The notes under the pieces are model-generated. The model saw only the letters and a program-made list of their open reading frames with translations. It did no database searches and had not been told where the DNA came from. Below are positions 20,569-31,500 of a DNA stretch of 64,000 nucleotides, piece after piece. The position numbers and the translations under genes were made by a program. Source of the DNA: Lineus longissimus (taxonomy: Eukaryota; Nemertea; Pilidiophora; Heteronemertea; Lineidae); the NCBI RefSeq assembly GCF_910592395.1, contig NC_088310.1, positions 22,895,491 through 22,959,490 of the forward strand. The letters are read 5' to 3'. Position 1 is the stretch's first letter, and each line of letters begins with the position of its first letter.

Positions 20569-23500
20569 GTAAGTTATGCGCCAGTTTAGTGATATTTGGA
20601 TCTGTTCTGTTCGGGCTGGGTTCGGGTTGTGCTTTCAAGCTACTTTGTGTTGTTGTTATACACGATGAACCAAATTAGCATTACATTTTACACATTGAGA
20701 AGTAAGTAATTTCTCTGGGTCAAATTATGCTCTGATTACTATTTCAGTCCTGGCAAAGATGTCTCGGAGTGATTCTCTGGACTCGTCAATAACCAATGAC
20801 GTCGAGAGTCTACATTCGCCAAGACTTGTGATTGAAAATGGGCCACCTGGCGATGAGGAGGTGGCCTCATCTACACCCGTCAAAGGAGATGAGGATGTAA
20901 TCGTATCTACACCAGTCGAAGGAGACAAAGTGGTGACCACATCTACACCAGTCAAACAATCTACAAGCGTAGAAAAGGTTTGTGGAAGAAAATGTAGTCA
21001 AAGACCTTATCATGATCAGCTCCTTTTGGTATTACTACCTGTAGATCTATGATGATTGGATTTGTGACAGAATGACGGTCTGACCCAAAGTCTTTGGGTT
21101 TTTGGTTCAGGTCAAACTCAAGAGATTGCTCTTCGAGGATGACACCTTGGAAGTTTTTGAGTAGTCAGTATAACATGCTTAACTCCAATCCTGGGTTGTA
21201 CGTGTGCATCAGGTCCTTCTTGTTCATTTCCGGCTTATCATCTGAGGTCAATGTCAGGAGTGTGATGAATATGCAGATTTGTGCCTAAGGCCGAAGTTAC
21301 ATAGACCTCATTCGTTCATTTACCACGAGTCACTTTCCGGGTTTTTCTTTCATTCCTCGGTGAATGCACGCCACAAGGCCGTGCTTTTACAGGGGAACGA
21401 AAGCAAAAGCGGGAAAATGAGTCCTGGGAAATGAACGAATGTGGTCTATGTAACTTCGGCCTTAGACCTGTAACGATGACAGTTGAGTCAAAGTTAAAGA
21501 GCTCTTGAGATGGACAGTGGTCAGTATAGAGTGATTCAAAAAGTCAAGCAAGGGGTACTGCGAACTGTACATGAACTTGTATGTTACAATTGTTACATAA
21601 CCGTTGATTGTGATCTTGTATGCAACTCAATTTCTTTTACAGATCTGTGATCTCCAGAACCAGAGTCAAGTTACCACACCACCGCCCCCATTAGTAACGG
21701 ACGAGAGACTTAATAACCTTTGGCCCCAACCACAGAAGATAGTCCAAAAAGATGGCAAGCCTTTCAGACCATCTGAAGTATTACATTTCTATATAGCAGA
21801 GGGCGTTACAAAGGGTAGGTACTGCAGAATAATTATGAGCTAGAAATTCAATGAGGCTGTTTACTGTCAGGACCTTTTGCCTTGATGTACATGTACTTGT
21901 AATTTCATTGATACTGATTGTAACTTTTAGAAAAGTGGACTTTTTTTACACAACTCACAAAAGTTCTTATACTGGAGTAGCCAGGTGCATGTCTATCAAA
22001 TCGTAAAGCATTAGATAACAATCTCACATTTTTCACCTGCCCTCTTAATATGCTCACCATTTACTTGTCGTCTAGGTTCTGCCCATAGGATTCTCGACAT
22101 CCTCAATTTGAAGAAGGAAGAACTGAATGGCTTGGCCTATGAACAAGATGTAAACATAGCGCCAAAGAGATTTACAACGGCAGATTTTCCAGTCGTCTGC
22201 CACATCAATGAACAGCTGTTTGCAAGATCCGAATGTTACAGATTGACCATCACTGAGCATCAGGTGAGAAGTCTTCTTCGTACATTATCACAGAGCATAG
22301 CCTTGGGCCATCAGTGATATGTGATGCGACAGATGTTGTCCCTTCCTGACACTGTGATCCCTTTAATACTGAAAATGGAGCAGTGAACAATTAATAAATG
22401 ACAACGAAGAGTGAAACTGACACGAAATCAAAAGCCAGATCTTAGTTCATCTGTTTTGGGTTTATTTGTATGTTGTTTCTCTCCTTCAGATAAAAATCAC
22501 CGCATCAGACCCATGTGGATTCTTTTATGGTCTGAATACGCTCATCCAGCTGTTAAGATTGTGTTCGCGTGAAGATGGCATCCCAGCTTTACAGGTTTGT
22601 AGACTAATTTGTTTTCACTTCAATGAAATTGTCTTCATTACATCCTTTTGTCCTGAAATGCTGTTTGGCCAACAACGCTTTATCAACTATTCTATCATCT
22701 ACAGGGTTTGTTGGCAGTTTGCCTTTTAAGCATTGTTTTTAAAACTGGATCTGCCATTGGCTTTTTGCTTAGAACGAGAAACTTATACATCAAGCTTCAA
22801 CCTTGAAGGGGGAAATTTGCAAGTACATCGCCGTTTATTCAAATATCTAACCAACCATTTGGTTATCATGTTACCTCAATTCCTCAAAATCCAGCTGTAA
22901 TTATTTTCAGATCCACGATTGGCCAAGTATGAAGTATAGAGGTGTCCTGCTTGACTTCTCCAAAGGAAGAGTACCAAACATAGACACTGCCAAGAATCTA
23001 CTGGGAATTCTTTCAAGCTTGAAGATCAACATGGTATGGTTAATCTTGTTTCTGGAAAAAGCTACCTGTTCTTGCATTACAACGTAATATGTAGTTTGAA
23101 AGATTGTACAAGAGTTCTGTACATGTACCACTCTGTCAGTTGAGTGAAGACTTCATCGATTTTAGCTCATCGGATTAATTAATACTTACTACCGCAGCAA
23201 CTACTTTATTTTGTAGTTCTTACATGTACTTCAGTAATGCCAGAGTGACATTTAGTTCTAGGGGTTTTTTGCTTTCTAATTCATCGCCCAGTGATCCGTT
23301 ATATTCTGTGAAATGTCTATTCTCTCAAGGTATATCTGTATACAAGATTTAACGCCCCGAATAGTCAGAAGTGGCAATTTGTCTACTCAAAAAGGTAAGA
23401 CATAAAATGTAGGGTTGCAAGATATGATGTCAGCAACCATCTGATCTGAGGAAATTATTCACCCAGACAACCTTGGATAGGCATTTTGCATTCATGTACT

Positions 23501-26500
23501 CTTTGCTGTGGTATGCCACTTGTATAAAGCTGATTCATCTTTTCTCATCACTTGGCTGTTACAAAAAGGCAGGATTCTGCCTCGTTCACCTGACTTGGGA
23601 TACTGTAAAAAAACACCATGAGAAGTATGAGGCAGATGTGAGGGCCGCCTTTTGTACATTCCATTCCATTTTATATTCCAGTGATTTATTGACTCTGGAG
23701 AAATTCTGCCTTGAGAGATTTATCGACCTGGTGCCTGTACTTGACGTGTCTCCGTCAGTGAGTTACCCTGATCTCAGCGACCTCTATTATGATATACAGG
23801 AATTCATCAGCTGTTTTGTCAGTACAAGGTAAGTACTATTCAGATTCTTCTGGCGGTCATGCCTTTCACCCCAATGCAGACAGTCATATCTCTCAAGAGT
23901 GAGTTTATAGTCGTAAATAGTTATCACCAGTGACAGCATTCGGCATTTGGTAGGCCACTTACTTTTGACGCAGACACAAGGGTGATTGATAAAGAGGTTG
24001 GACAAGAATAGCCTTGTGGACGGATCTGTTTTCTACATGATGCAATTCAATGGTTTTAAATCATAATTTCTGGTGCTATATAACATGTACGTAGATGTAT
24101 TTGACTCGATGTTGCTTCTGTTCAAGGTTTATTAGCCTAGGTCCAAGAATGAGTAGCTTTCTCCTCGACACAACTGAAGATGATGCATTAGTCCTAGATG
24201 ATGCCCAGAAGTTACTCCCCCTGCTAAGAAGTCACACACCTCAAGTTTGCGCCTTTGTATTCCATGAAAATCTCGAGGCTATGCAAGATATTATTCCGCC
24301 AGATATGATGCTTTTGGAATTTGGATTTCAGGTAGCGTGGTCATACTGTCTAAACTAAACTAAGCCTGAGCCTTTTACCTTGTGCCACTATTCCTTGCCT
24401 AAACAATTGTTTGTGCATGTCGTACTTTTCATTGACCCTGTCTCACACTGTCATCAGGAATGCCACAGTAGACATTGTGTTACTTCCTCAGTGAAACAGG
24501 AACATTAAAACCAGGCTACGAGGCAAGGTGGCACAAGATGTAGCCATTTTGTGCGATAAACCTGGGACATAGAGGCCTACATATGTTTTTAAACATTTGG
24601 TAAAATTACCAATAAATAAGCCTCATGTGGTTGACTTTGACATATTCTGATTTCTATATTACGATGACCAACCAGCAGTGTACTCTGAACATGAACTAAG
24701 ATCCTTGAATTTCGATACTCTTGTTTGTTCATAATTTGTGACTCGTGGAATAGTTTATAGATGTTCTGATACATAAACCATGAAGTAGAGTAGTGTCGAA
24801 AGAAATCTGAAGAATCTGTTATTTATTAAGTTATGTATGCACTATTTTCTCAAAACATTTATTTTCATTTCTAGGCTGATTATAATTTTCATAAGTACTC
24901 CAAAGAATATGCAGAGATTGGCCTTCCATTTGTGATATGCCCTGGCACGGCCGCCTGGAATAGCCTCGCTGGATGTCCAGAAGCAGCGATTGGTAATATC
25001 TACAACGCGGTGAAAGCTGCCTCGTCCCATAATGCATTAGGAGTGAGCGTATGTCATTGGGCAGGTGTTGGACATATGACGCATCAGCCATTCAGCTGGC
25101 CTGGACTTGTCATATCTGCAGGACTTTCGTGGAATTCAACTTCTCATTGGGTAGGTGTTTCGTTGTAGAATACAAACTTTATGAATGAGTTGATGCACCA
25201 GGATAGATCTGGCTGGATTATGAATGCTGAGACGATCAGTCTGCTGGCCGAACAAGTTCTAAAAGAAAGATCTGTCGTTGGATTTCAAAATGTAACATCT
25301 CCGTTTCAGTACAAATTTCAAAGAAATCCGACCAGATGTTTGTGCACAGAAACTCAAACAATGCAAACAAAACTGAAGAATTGACTATAATCAACTTGTA
25401 TAAGCTTTAAACATCACCTTTATTCTCAACTTCAGGATTACTTACATGCCAACTTGGCTCAGTTGCTAAACAACTTCGTGTTCTTTGATGAAGGGTCAGT
25501 TATGGGCCAGGTCATCCTCGAGTTGGGCCGGGCCGAGACGTATGTGATACGGTGCTCAAGAAATCAGCATGGTCAGTACAGTTCAAGAAATTAATTTGGC
25601 TTTGGCTTTTATTGTTGTCTTTTTGGGTTTTCATGGTAGACTTTATGCTTCATTTTTGTGTTTTATAGCCTGGTAGCCTTATGCTTTAGTTCTGTGTACT
25701 TGTAGACATATGCTTTAGTTCTGTGTTAGGCTTATGGCCTCAACACATTTGGACTGTATTAGTATACCCCATGATTTCCACTGCACAGGCAGCACATTCT
25801 TTTTCAAACAGTGATACAGATGAAGAATTATTTTCATGCTTTCAGACAAAACGCTTAAAAACCCTGACAATCTTGACCCTGCTATGCAGGGGCCAAAGAC
25901 CCTGTTGTACACCACTGGTTAGTTCTCCAATTATGATATAAAACTGTCATTCCAGTCATGCAGGTGATAGAATTTTGCAAAATCCACAACATTTCAAAAG
26001 CAGTGGCTTTCCTCAATTAAAAAAATTGTAGATTTATTTTGGACTTTTTAAAATTGAACTGAAACTATTGCATAATTCTATCGCCTGTACATGTACTATC
26101 AGCCTCGTTGATTGAAACTTCCTCTGATGATCGTGTATACTGATTTTTTTCCTGGAAAACCAAAGGATATTTCCTTATCTGCCAAAGCGATATTCAAATT
26201 GCTTTTTAGAAAATGCACCACACGCCACAAAAATGAAAATGCCTGAAACATTTTTGCAGTTTGCAATATTGGTTTTGGTGACTTTCCCAACTAAAAATTG
26301 AACACAGGCCTTTTTTTCACGGGTTAATTTTGTAATTTGGAATACTCGCTAAAACGTTTGGGTTTTTTGGTAGTGAAGAATAAGCTTACCACAGAAAAAT
26401 TTGTGGGAATGATTGGGAGTCATCATTCGGACACCCCTTTTAAATAAATGCCTCCACTCCAGTGACTTACTCCTGTGACCAATTCTCCATATATTCTCTC

Positions 26501-28415
26501 TAACCTCAGATATAGTTACAGTATAGAAACTAAAAGCTAACATTACAAGTTCATATGCCTTGTCTGGAAACAAGGCTACTTGTCCACGAACCTAATTACA
26601 AAAGCACCTGTTCCAGACTTATTCCTAGAAACCTGCTTTATAACCCTCCACACCAGATTTGATGATATTTGAGATAAAAATCCGATGCCTCTGTAAAATG
26701 CTTTATTTCCCTGTGGTCCTTACATGTCTATTCTAAACTCCCAAAACTAGATGTTTCCTGGACAGACTGTAGTTTTCATCATGCCATAAGAACTATGCAA
26801 TATTACTGCCCATAATTGGACCTAAAACATTTCGTCATTCAGGTGTTATGTAGTGCAGTCACTTCGGCTGTACACATGAGAAGCGCACAGAAAAGTCAGC
26901 CTGTCTTGGATTCAATGTGGGTTTTTTCGTACTTTATCCTCAGTACATTGTCTCATTCTTCAGGTAATGACAACAGTAACCTGCCAGCGGAAAATGGTTC
27001 AACCCTGGCCATGCTCTTGTCTCATCCAGATGAAGTCACGTTAGATCTGTTAACTGCTGAAATATTCCAGGTACGCCTACTCATTGTGTTACAAAAACTA
27101 AACCTATCTTACTTTTGGGGGGATCTAACCAGTTCAGGTATTTTGAGCAATTTTGCCAGGGTTTATGGGGAGCTGAGCTCTATCTCTTGATTGCACATGG
27201 AAAAATGATGTAAAATAAAGTTTCTCTGAGGAAGGACCTATCCCATTTAGCTTGTGCTGTGATCGTTTTGCCCAGTGATGCAGAGTTGAAGTTGATATTA
27301 TAAATGTTTCGTTAAGGTGTTTCATCCATGATTTTCTATTTGCTTTTATTTGGTCTTTCAGAAGACCATGCGACATATCCGTAAATGTCAGAGTGAGGTC
27401 CAGAAGGCCAAGTTGAAGTGTGCTCAATCAGAACATATCATCTCAGAGGTCCAGCTGACAGCGGATCTGATGCTGTTTGCTTGCAGGTAGGAGGTGGTAT
27501 GGAACTTTAACCCCTTGACCTCCTCATGGACAAGTCTCAGGCTTGCTACATCGGCAAGAGGTTCTCAGCAGGCCTCAAACCATCAACCTTCCTTTCAAAA
27601 GGTGGACGCCTTAACCACTAGGCCATCGGGATGGTAAATGCATAAGAGGAAGCTTCAACTTAATGATCATCTCCAGAGTTGTGTGACTTTGAGTAAACCA
27701 TAAGCAAGCAATTTGCATTATTCATTTGCTATAGTGGTGTTACAAATTTGCCGCGATATCTTTCTCTTCAGGGTTGGACGGTCCCTTGCCAACATCGGCC
27801 GTAACCCAGGTGCTGCTGCTGACGCGGCAGGACTGGCTGTGATAAATGTGGGTATCGCTAACTTGCTGCCAACGACCAAGACCGACTTGGCTAACAGGTG
27901 AGTCAGACTGTATAGTTTTGTTATGCAATTACCTGTCCTAGTACTTGCATTAAATCTTAGATATTATCTTTTCGGGTCACCCTGACTTGTAAACTCTGAG
28001 TAGCATACCAGTAAAAAACAATGATAGATGGGTTTATTTGATATTTATTAAAATGCATATATCTATAAATCACATCAGCACAATCAATTTTGATAAGAGA
28101 AATACTTGGTATTGATTTCCATAACTGCCTCATTATCTAGAGTCAGTCAAGGCTATGGAAGAGTACTTGTATTAAACAGCTAGTACAGTTTATATGTCTC
28201 GTCATTGCTCAATATCGACTGTTTACATGTACATGATGCTCAAACATCTGATTTCTAAACATATACACTTTATTTACAGGTTGTTGGGCTTAGTCGAAGA
28301 CTACAAGAAGAACTGGAGCCTAAGGAATGTTAGCCAGAGCCTACAGTCCTCTCTCACTGCCCTGACATCAATCTTCAAGGCACTAGTACCAGAGGGACAA
28401 CTTGCAGAACCTTGA
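16815..28415 (+). CDS. Ankyrin-repeat / GH20 (beta-hexosaminidase-like) protein, 20 exons, 953 aa
   Basis: Exons: 16815-16896, 17195-17286, 18320-18474, 19262-19392, 19868-20003, 20444-20568, 20748-20977, 21643-21814, 22076-22263, 22490-22594, 22911-23033, 23330-23394, 23682-23828, 24127-24331, 24875-25150, 25436-25571, 26964-27070, 27362-27486, 27772-27897, 28280-28415. The sum is 2862 nt, or 954 codons with stop, and every junction is GT-AG with matching phase. The start is ATG 16815, with an in-frame stop upstream at 16782 (TAA). Order: ankyrin repeats (about 20-240), a disordered linker with a 12-residue repeat (241-317), a GH20-type accessory domain and (beta/alpha)8-like domain (about 318-790), and a helical C-terminus (790-953). 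No signal peptide or membrane segment is seen, so the protein should be cytosolic, unlike lysosomal hexosaminidases. The residues normally used for catalysis appear replaced (R591, M592), so a binding or regulatory role is likelier than hydrolysis. Partners are unknown. Confidence 0.88.
20748..20977 (+). CDS. Linker exon with STPV repeats (exon 7) of the ANK-GH20 gene
   Basis: Encodes residues 241-317, Ser/Asp/Glu-rich and probably disordered (SRSDSLDSSITNDVESLHSP). STPV recurs at 282, 294 and 306 with a 12-residue period (36 bp; 20870-20905, 20906-20941, then partial). The donor GTTTGT at 20978 is weaker than the others, but it keeps frame with the next exon at 21643. Confidence 0.8.
21285..21465. 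mobile_element. MITE, near-palindromic, in intron 7 of the ANK-GH20 gene
   Basis: The ends are inverse copies: CTAAGGCCGAAGTTACATAG at the left and CTATGTAACTTCGGCCTTAG at the right. The match continues inward (ATTCGTTCATTT against AAATGAACGAAT), so most of the 181-bp element can fold into one hairpin. No coding capacity. Confidence 0.85.
21643..25571 (+). CDS. GH20-like exons (8-16) of the ANK-GH20 gene
   Basis: Residues about 318-790. The accessory domain starts NLWPQPQKI and ends CYRLTITEHQIKITASDPCG, FFYGLNTLIQLLRL. The barrel starts IHDWPSMKYRGVLLDFSKGR (from 473), then LKINMVYLY, FIDLVPVLDV, FISLGPRMSS (585-594), LPFVICPGTAAWNSLAG (669-685), CHWAGVGHM (712-720) and AGLSWNS. These match the order of landmarks in GH20, in particular the subfamily with RGVmLDisRgrVP, a PGTssWNS block and a TDWGDxGHwQ block. 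Where active members have a glycine followed by Asp-Glu, this protein reads G-P-R-M. The TDWGD block reads CHWAG, and the strand before it reads YLYTRFN. This is judged from family patterns I know, not from an alignment program. Confidence 0.85.
25971..26087. mobile_element. Small MITE-like hairpin in intron 16 of the ANK-GH20 gene
   Basis: The left end CAGGTGATAGAATTTTGCAA and the inverse of the right end CAGGCGATAGAATTATGCAA match at 18 of 20 positions. It is about 117 bp long and AT-rich in the middle. Confidence 0.65.
26964..28415 (+). CDS. C-terminal exons (17-20) of the ANK-GH20 gene
   Basis: Four exons encode about residues 790-953: Asn/Ser-rich then LAMLLSHPDEVTLDLLTAEI, a basic helix (KTMRHIRKCQSEVQKAKLKC), an Ala/Gly-rich helix and LVEDYKKNWSLRN, ending ...EGQLAEP. 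In GH20 proteins of this type a similar C-terminal helical domain follows the barrel. An alternative acceptor at 26843 was discarded because it gives an in-frame stop within four codons. TGA is at 28413-28415. Confidence 0.82.
27505..27635 (-). mobile_element. tRNA-derived SINE-like copy in intron 18
   Basis: Read on the minus strand it starts GATGGCCTAGTGGTTAAGGC (box A-like) and contains GGTTTGAGGCC (box B-like) about 45 bp on, followed by an unrelated body toward 27505. The arms do not form a tRNA acceptor stem, so it is a retroposon head or tRNA relic. Confidence 0.55.
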
Positions 28416-28421
28416 TTTATT
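28416..28421 (-). promoter_or_regulatory. Probable poly(A) signal of the Toll-like receptor gene
   Basis: TTTATT on the plus strand, i.e. AATAAA on the minus strand, about 120 bp after the TLR stop codon. It directly abuts the TGA of the convergent ANK-GH20 gene. Cleavage 10-30 nt beyond it would put the TLR 3' end inside that gene's last coding exon. Confidence 0.6.
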
Positions 28422-28542
28422 CGACCCAAGACTTTAGCTCTTTGCTCCCATAACGTCATCATTGTCCAGATGTTTGTGGCATTGGAAGAAAAAAAGAGTG
28501 ACAAGAACTTTTTTAATTCTTATACTCTCCTTGCTACATCAT

Positions 28543-31500
28543 TTAATCCTCACAGTTCAGGTCCTGAATTGCATCCGCTTCTTGCTGATATTCGCTTAAA
28601 CCTGTAAATAATTCAGCTGCATTATTGTCCACCTCGGACGCATATTGTCGTAGACTTCTCCTTGGCATGAAGGCAAGCAATCGATCAAAGGTATTTTCAT
28701 CCTTTTCTAAGTATGTAAATTTCCTGAAGTAAGCATGGCATGTTTCAAATTGATTTCGATCCTCGACGTCTGGATATTTCACCACAACAAGCCTTGGGTG
28801 TTCCTTCTCTGTAATCCAGTAGTTATAGGCTGTCTTGAACTCGTACTGACAGTGCTCACGTCCCAGATATGCATTCGACATGACAATTATTGTCCGTCTA
28901 CTGTGCTTTATGGCGTTGAATTCATTTTGCTGCACTGTAAACCCTGGCACAAAATTTAGTCTGTGTTGGCATATTTTGTACGGTGGCTCATTCTGTTGTA
29001 GGCAGGGTATAAGTTCTTGCTCAACCCAAACGCGGTCGTCTTCACAATAAGACACAAAAGCATCAAATACCATGCCGGTTATGTCATCATCGTTTACAAT
29101 AGCATCTCTGGTTAACGTTAGCAGTTGAATCGTTTCCCTTTTAAAGAACTTCCAGGTCAACCAAAGTACTAAAAGTGCCAAGGTCATATTAAGTACAAAA
29201 TGTTGCTCAATGTAAAATGCTAATTTTGTATCCTCACAGAGTGATTCATCATCAACCATGTACACCATCCTACCTCTGTTCCTTTCTGGCGTCACACATA
29301 CAATTTCATCTGGCCGTACAAGAGTTTTGCGTGCAATTAGCTGATTTAGTAATTTTATCATCAACATTGCGCTACAGCTGCAATCCCATGTATTGTTATA
29401 TAGATGTAGTTCAGTTAGCCTTTCCCAAAATGGCACCCTAGTGTGTGAGCCTTTTTGAAGTGAGAGGGTGTGTTCATCCAAAGTCAGTTTAGTTAACTTG
29501 TTGCCATTTAAGTACAAGTGAGTAAGATGCGATAGTTTTTCAGACAAGTAAAACAGAAATTCATTATCAATATCTGCTATGCTTGAATAACTCAAATCTA
29601 GGACCTTTACATGTCCCTTGATGGACCTTTCCAAAATTTCTGTTATGAGTAAATTTTCTGAATGGTCTAAGCTTATTTGACTAAAATTGTTCTGATTTAG
29701 GTAAATATTTACATCAATTCCTTCAGGGACGTGATGTTTTGTTGCCGACATATTCAACTTTATCGAAAATCCTGCATCAAGAACTGGTAACTTATTCAAA
29801 TTCAAGTTAGAGCAATTAATTATGAGAATTGGTACAGAGGGCTTAAAGAGGATTTGGCAATCCTCTTGTGGGAGCAGGTTACAGGATAATTCATCAAGGA
29901 GATCTTTGTCTAACAGATTGTAAGATTTCATTGAAGTCGGAGTATCACAGGGGTACTGTTCTCCATGGTTCCAATAGAATATTTCGTGGGCTCGATCTTT
30001 GGAAATGATTACGTTCTTGGTGTCGTCTGCTTCATTTTGTCCTGCCTGTGATATGAAATCATGAATTGCTCGTAGGTAAGGGTATGCCTTACAGTCACAA
30101 TGGAAAGGGTTGTTGGGGAGGTGGACGTGGCAGAGAAGAGTGGCGTACCGATGAACCATAATGGATGTCCGACCGAACACATCTTTGAGTGATTTTATTC
30201 TGTTATGATCCAACAGGACTAAGTTCCGTAGTGGATCTCTCTTGTGGTCATAACTTTTTATGCAGGAGCCGAGGATTTTCTCGTCTATATTCTTGAGGAT
30301 GTGTGCATTGGGCATGTTGGACCATGTACACTTTTCAATTTTGTTGTTGGAAAAATCGATTATTTGTACATTCAGAAAAATCAGACTCAGTGGAGCTACC
30401 GTTAGTTTGTTGTTTGAAATATTCATGTAGTTGATTTTAGGCAAAATTGTTATATCTTGTGTGCCATTTAGGACTCCATCCAGTATCTCAGTGATATTGT
30501 TGTGGTCAAGACGAAGTGTTTCAAGATAATTCGCTTTTCGTAAGATGTTGAGGTCGATCACTTTTAATCTATTGTATGAGAAGTCCAAGGTTTTTGGAGT
30601 TCTCCAGAACAAAGATTCATCAAGATTCTCTATGAGATTGTGCTTTAGGTTGATAAATTCCATGTACATGTAGCCCAAACCAGCTCCAGGGAGAATGTCC
30701 CATGGCATTTGAAATGTTTTTAAATGGTTGTTTGCCAGGTTCAATGTCAACAGATTTGTAGCATCTTTAAATATACGGCTGTCAATATAATCTAAACGAT
30801 TGTAGGACAGATCCAAGAACCCTAGACTACTCGGAATTATAAAATCAACTTTTTCAATTTCATTATGTTGAAACAGCAATGTCATAATTTTGGTCAGTTT
30901 TGAAATGGAGTATGGCAAATACTTTATACTGTTGTGTGATAGATCCAGTTGCAATATTGGTAGGCCTATGCTATATCTTGATGAAAAGTGAAAGTTAACT
31001 TCAGTTAACGCATTGTTTCTCAGAGACAGGAAAACCAAAGAAGTAAGCTGTGAGAAGGCGTTGTCTTTGATATAGGTGATTTGGTTAAAGGACAAATCTA
31101 AGTATGTCTGATATCGCCCCGACCCAAAGGTTATTTCATTGATGGACTTCAAGGCATTGAAAGAGAAATCTAAGAACTTTAGCTTCAGCATATTGTGCAG
31201 GCACGCTGGTAGCACTTGTATTTCGTTGTCCACTACTGCAAAGCGTTGAAGACTTTCGTACTGGCAAATGGTGTTTGGGAGAACTGTTAAATTAGATCGT
31301 GTGATTTCCAAGCTGGTAAAATCCATAACGTCTTTTGATTGAAGAAGTTTGGCTAGCAACTGCCCAAAGTCTTTTTCCTGTTGTTGGAGACTGACACTTC
31401 CTCCTTCTCTACCAATGATGATAATACTTAAACACCCACGCCAATAAGCTCTAAAATGTAATTTAGAAAGTTCATCACTATCGTCGAACTTTAAGCGAAA

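Noticed and set aside
23473-23681. 119-codon ORF extending upstream of exon 13
   Set aside because: The upstream part has no GH20 similarity and the phase from exon 12 joins cleanly at 23682; it is intron read-through.
26843-26940. Alternative acceptor/exon at 26843 for the ANK-GH20 gene
   Set aside because: In the required phase it gives a stop codon within four codons; the acceptor at 26964 keeps frame to the end of the gene.
16815-28415. Recent horizontal transfer of the GH20 part from bacteria
   Set aside because: The region has many spliceosomal introns and base composition like its surroundings; any transfer would be ancient and cannot be argued from this window.
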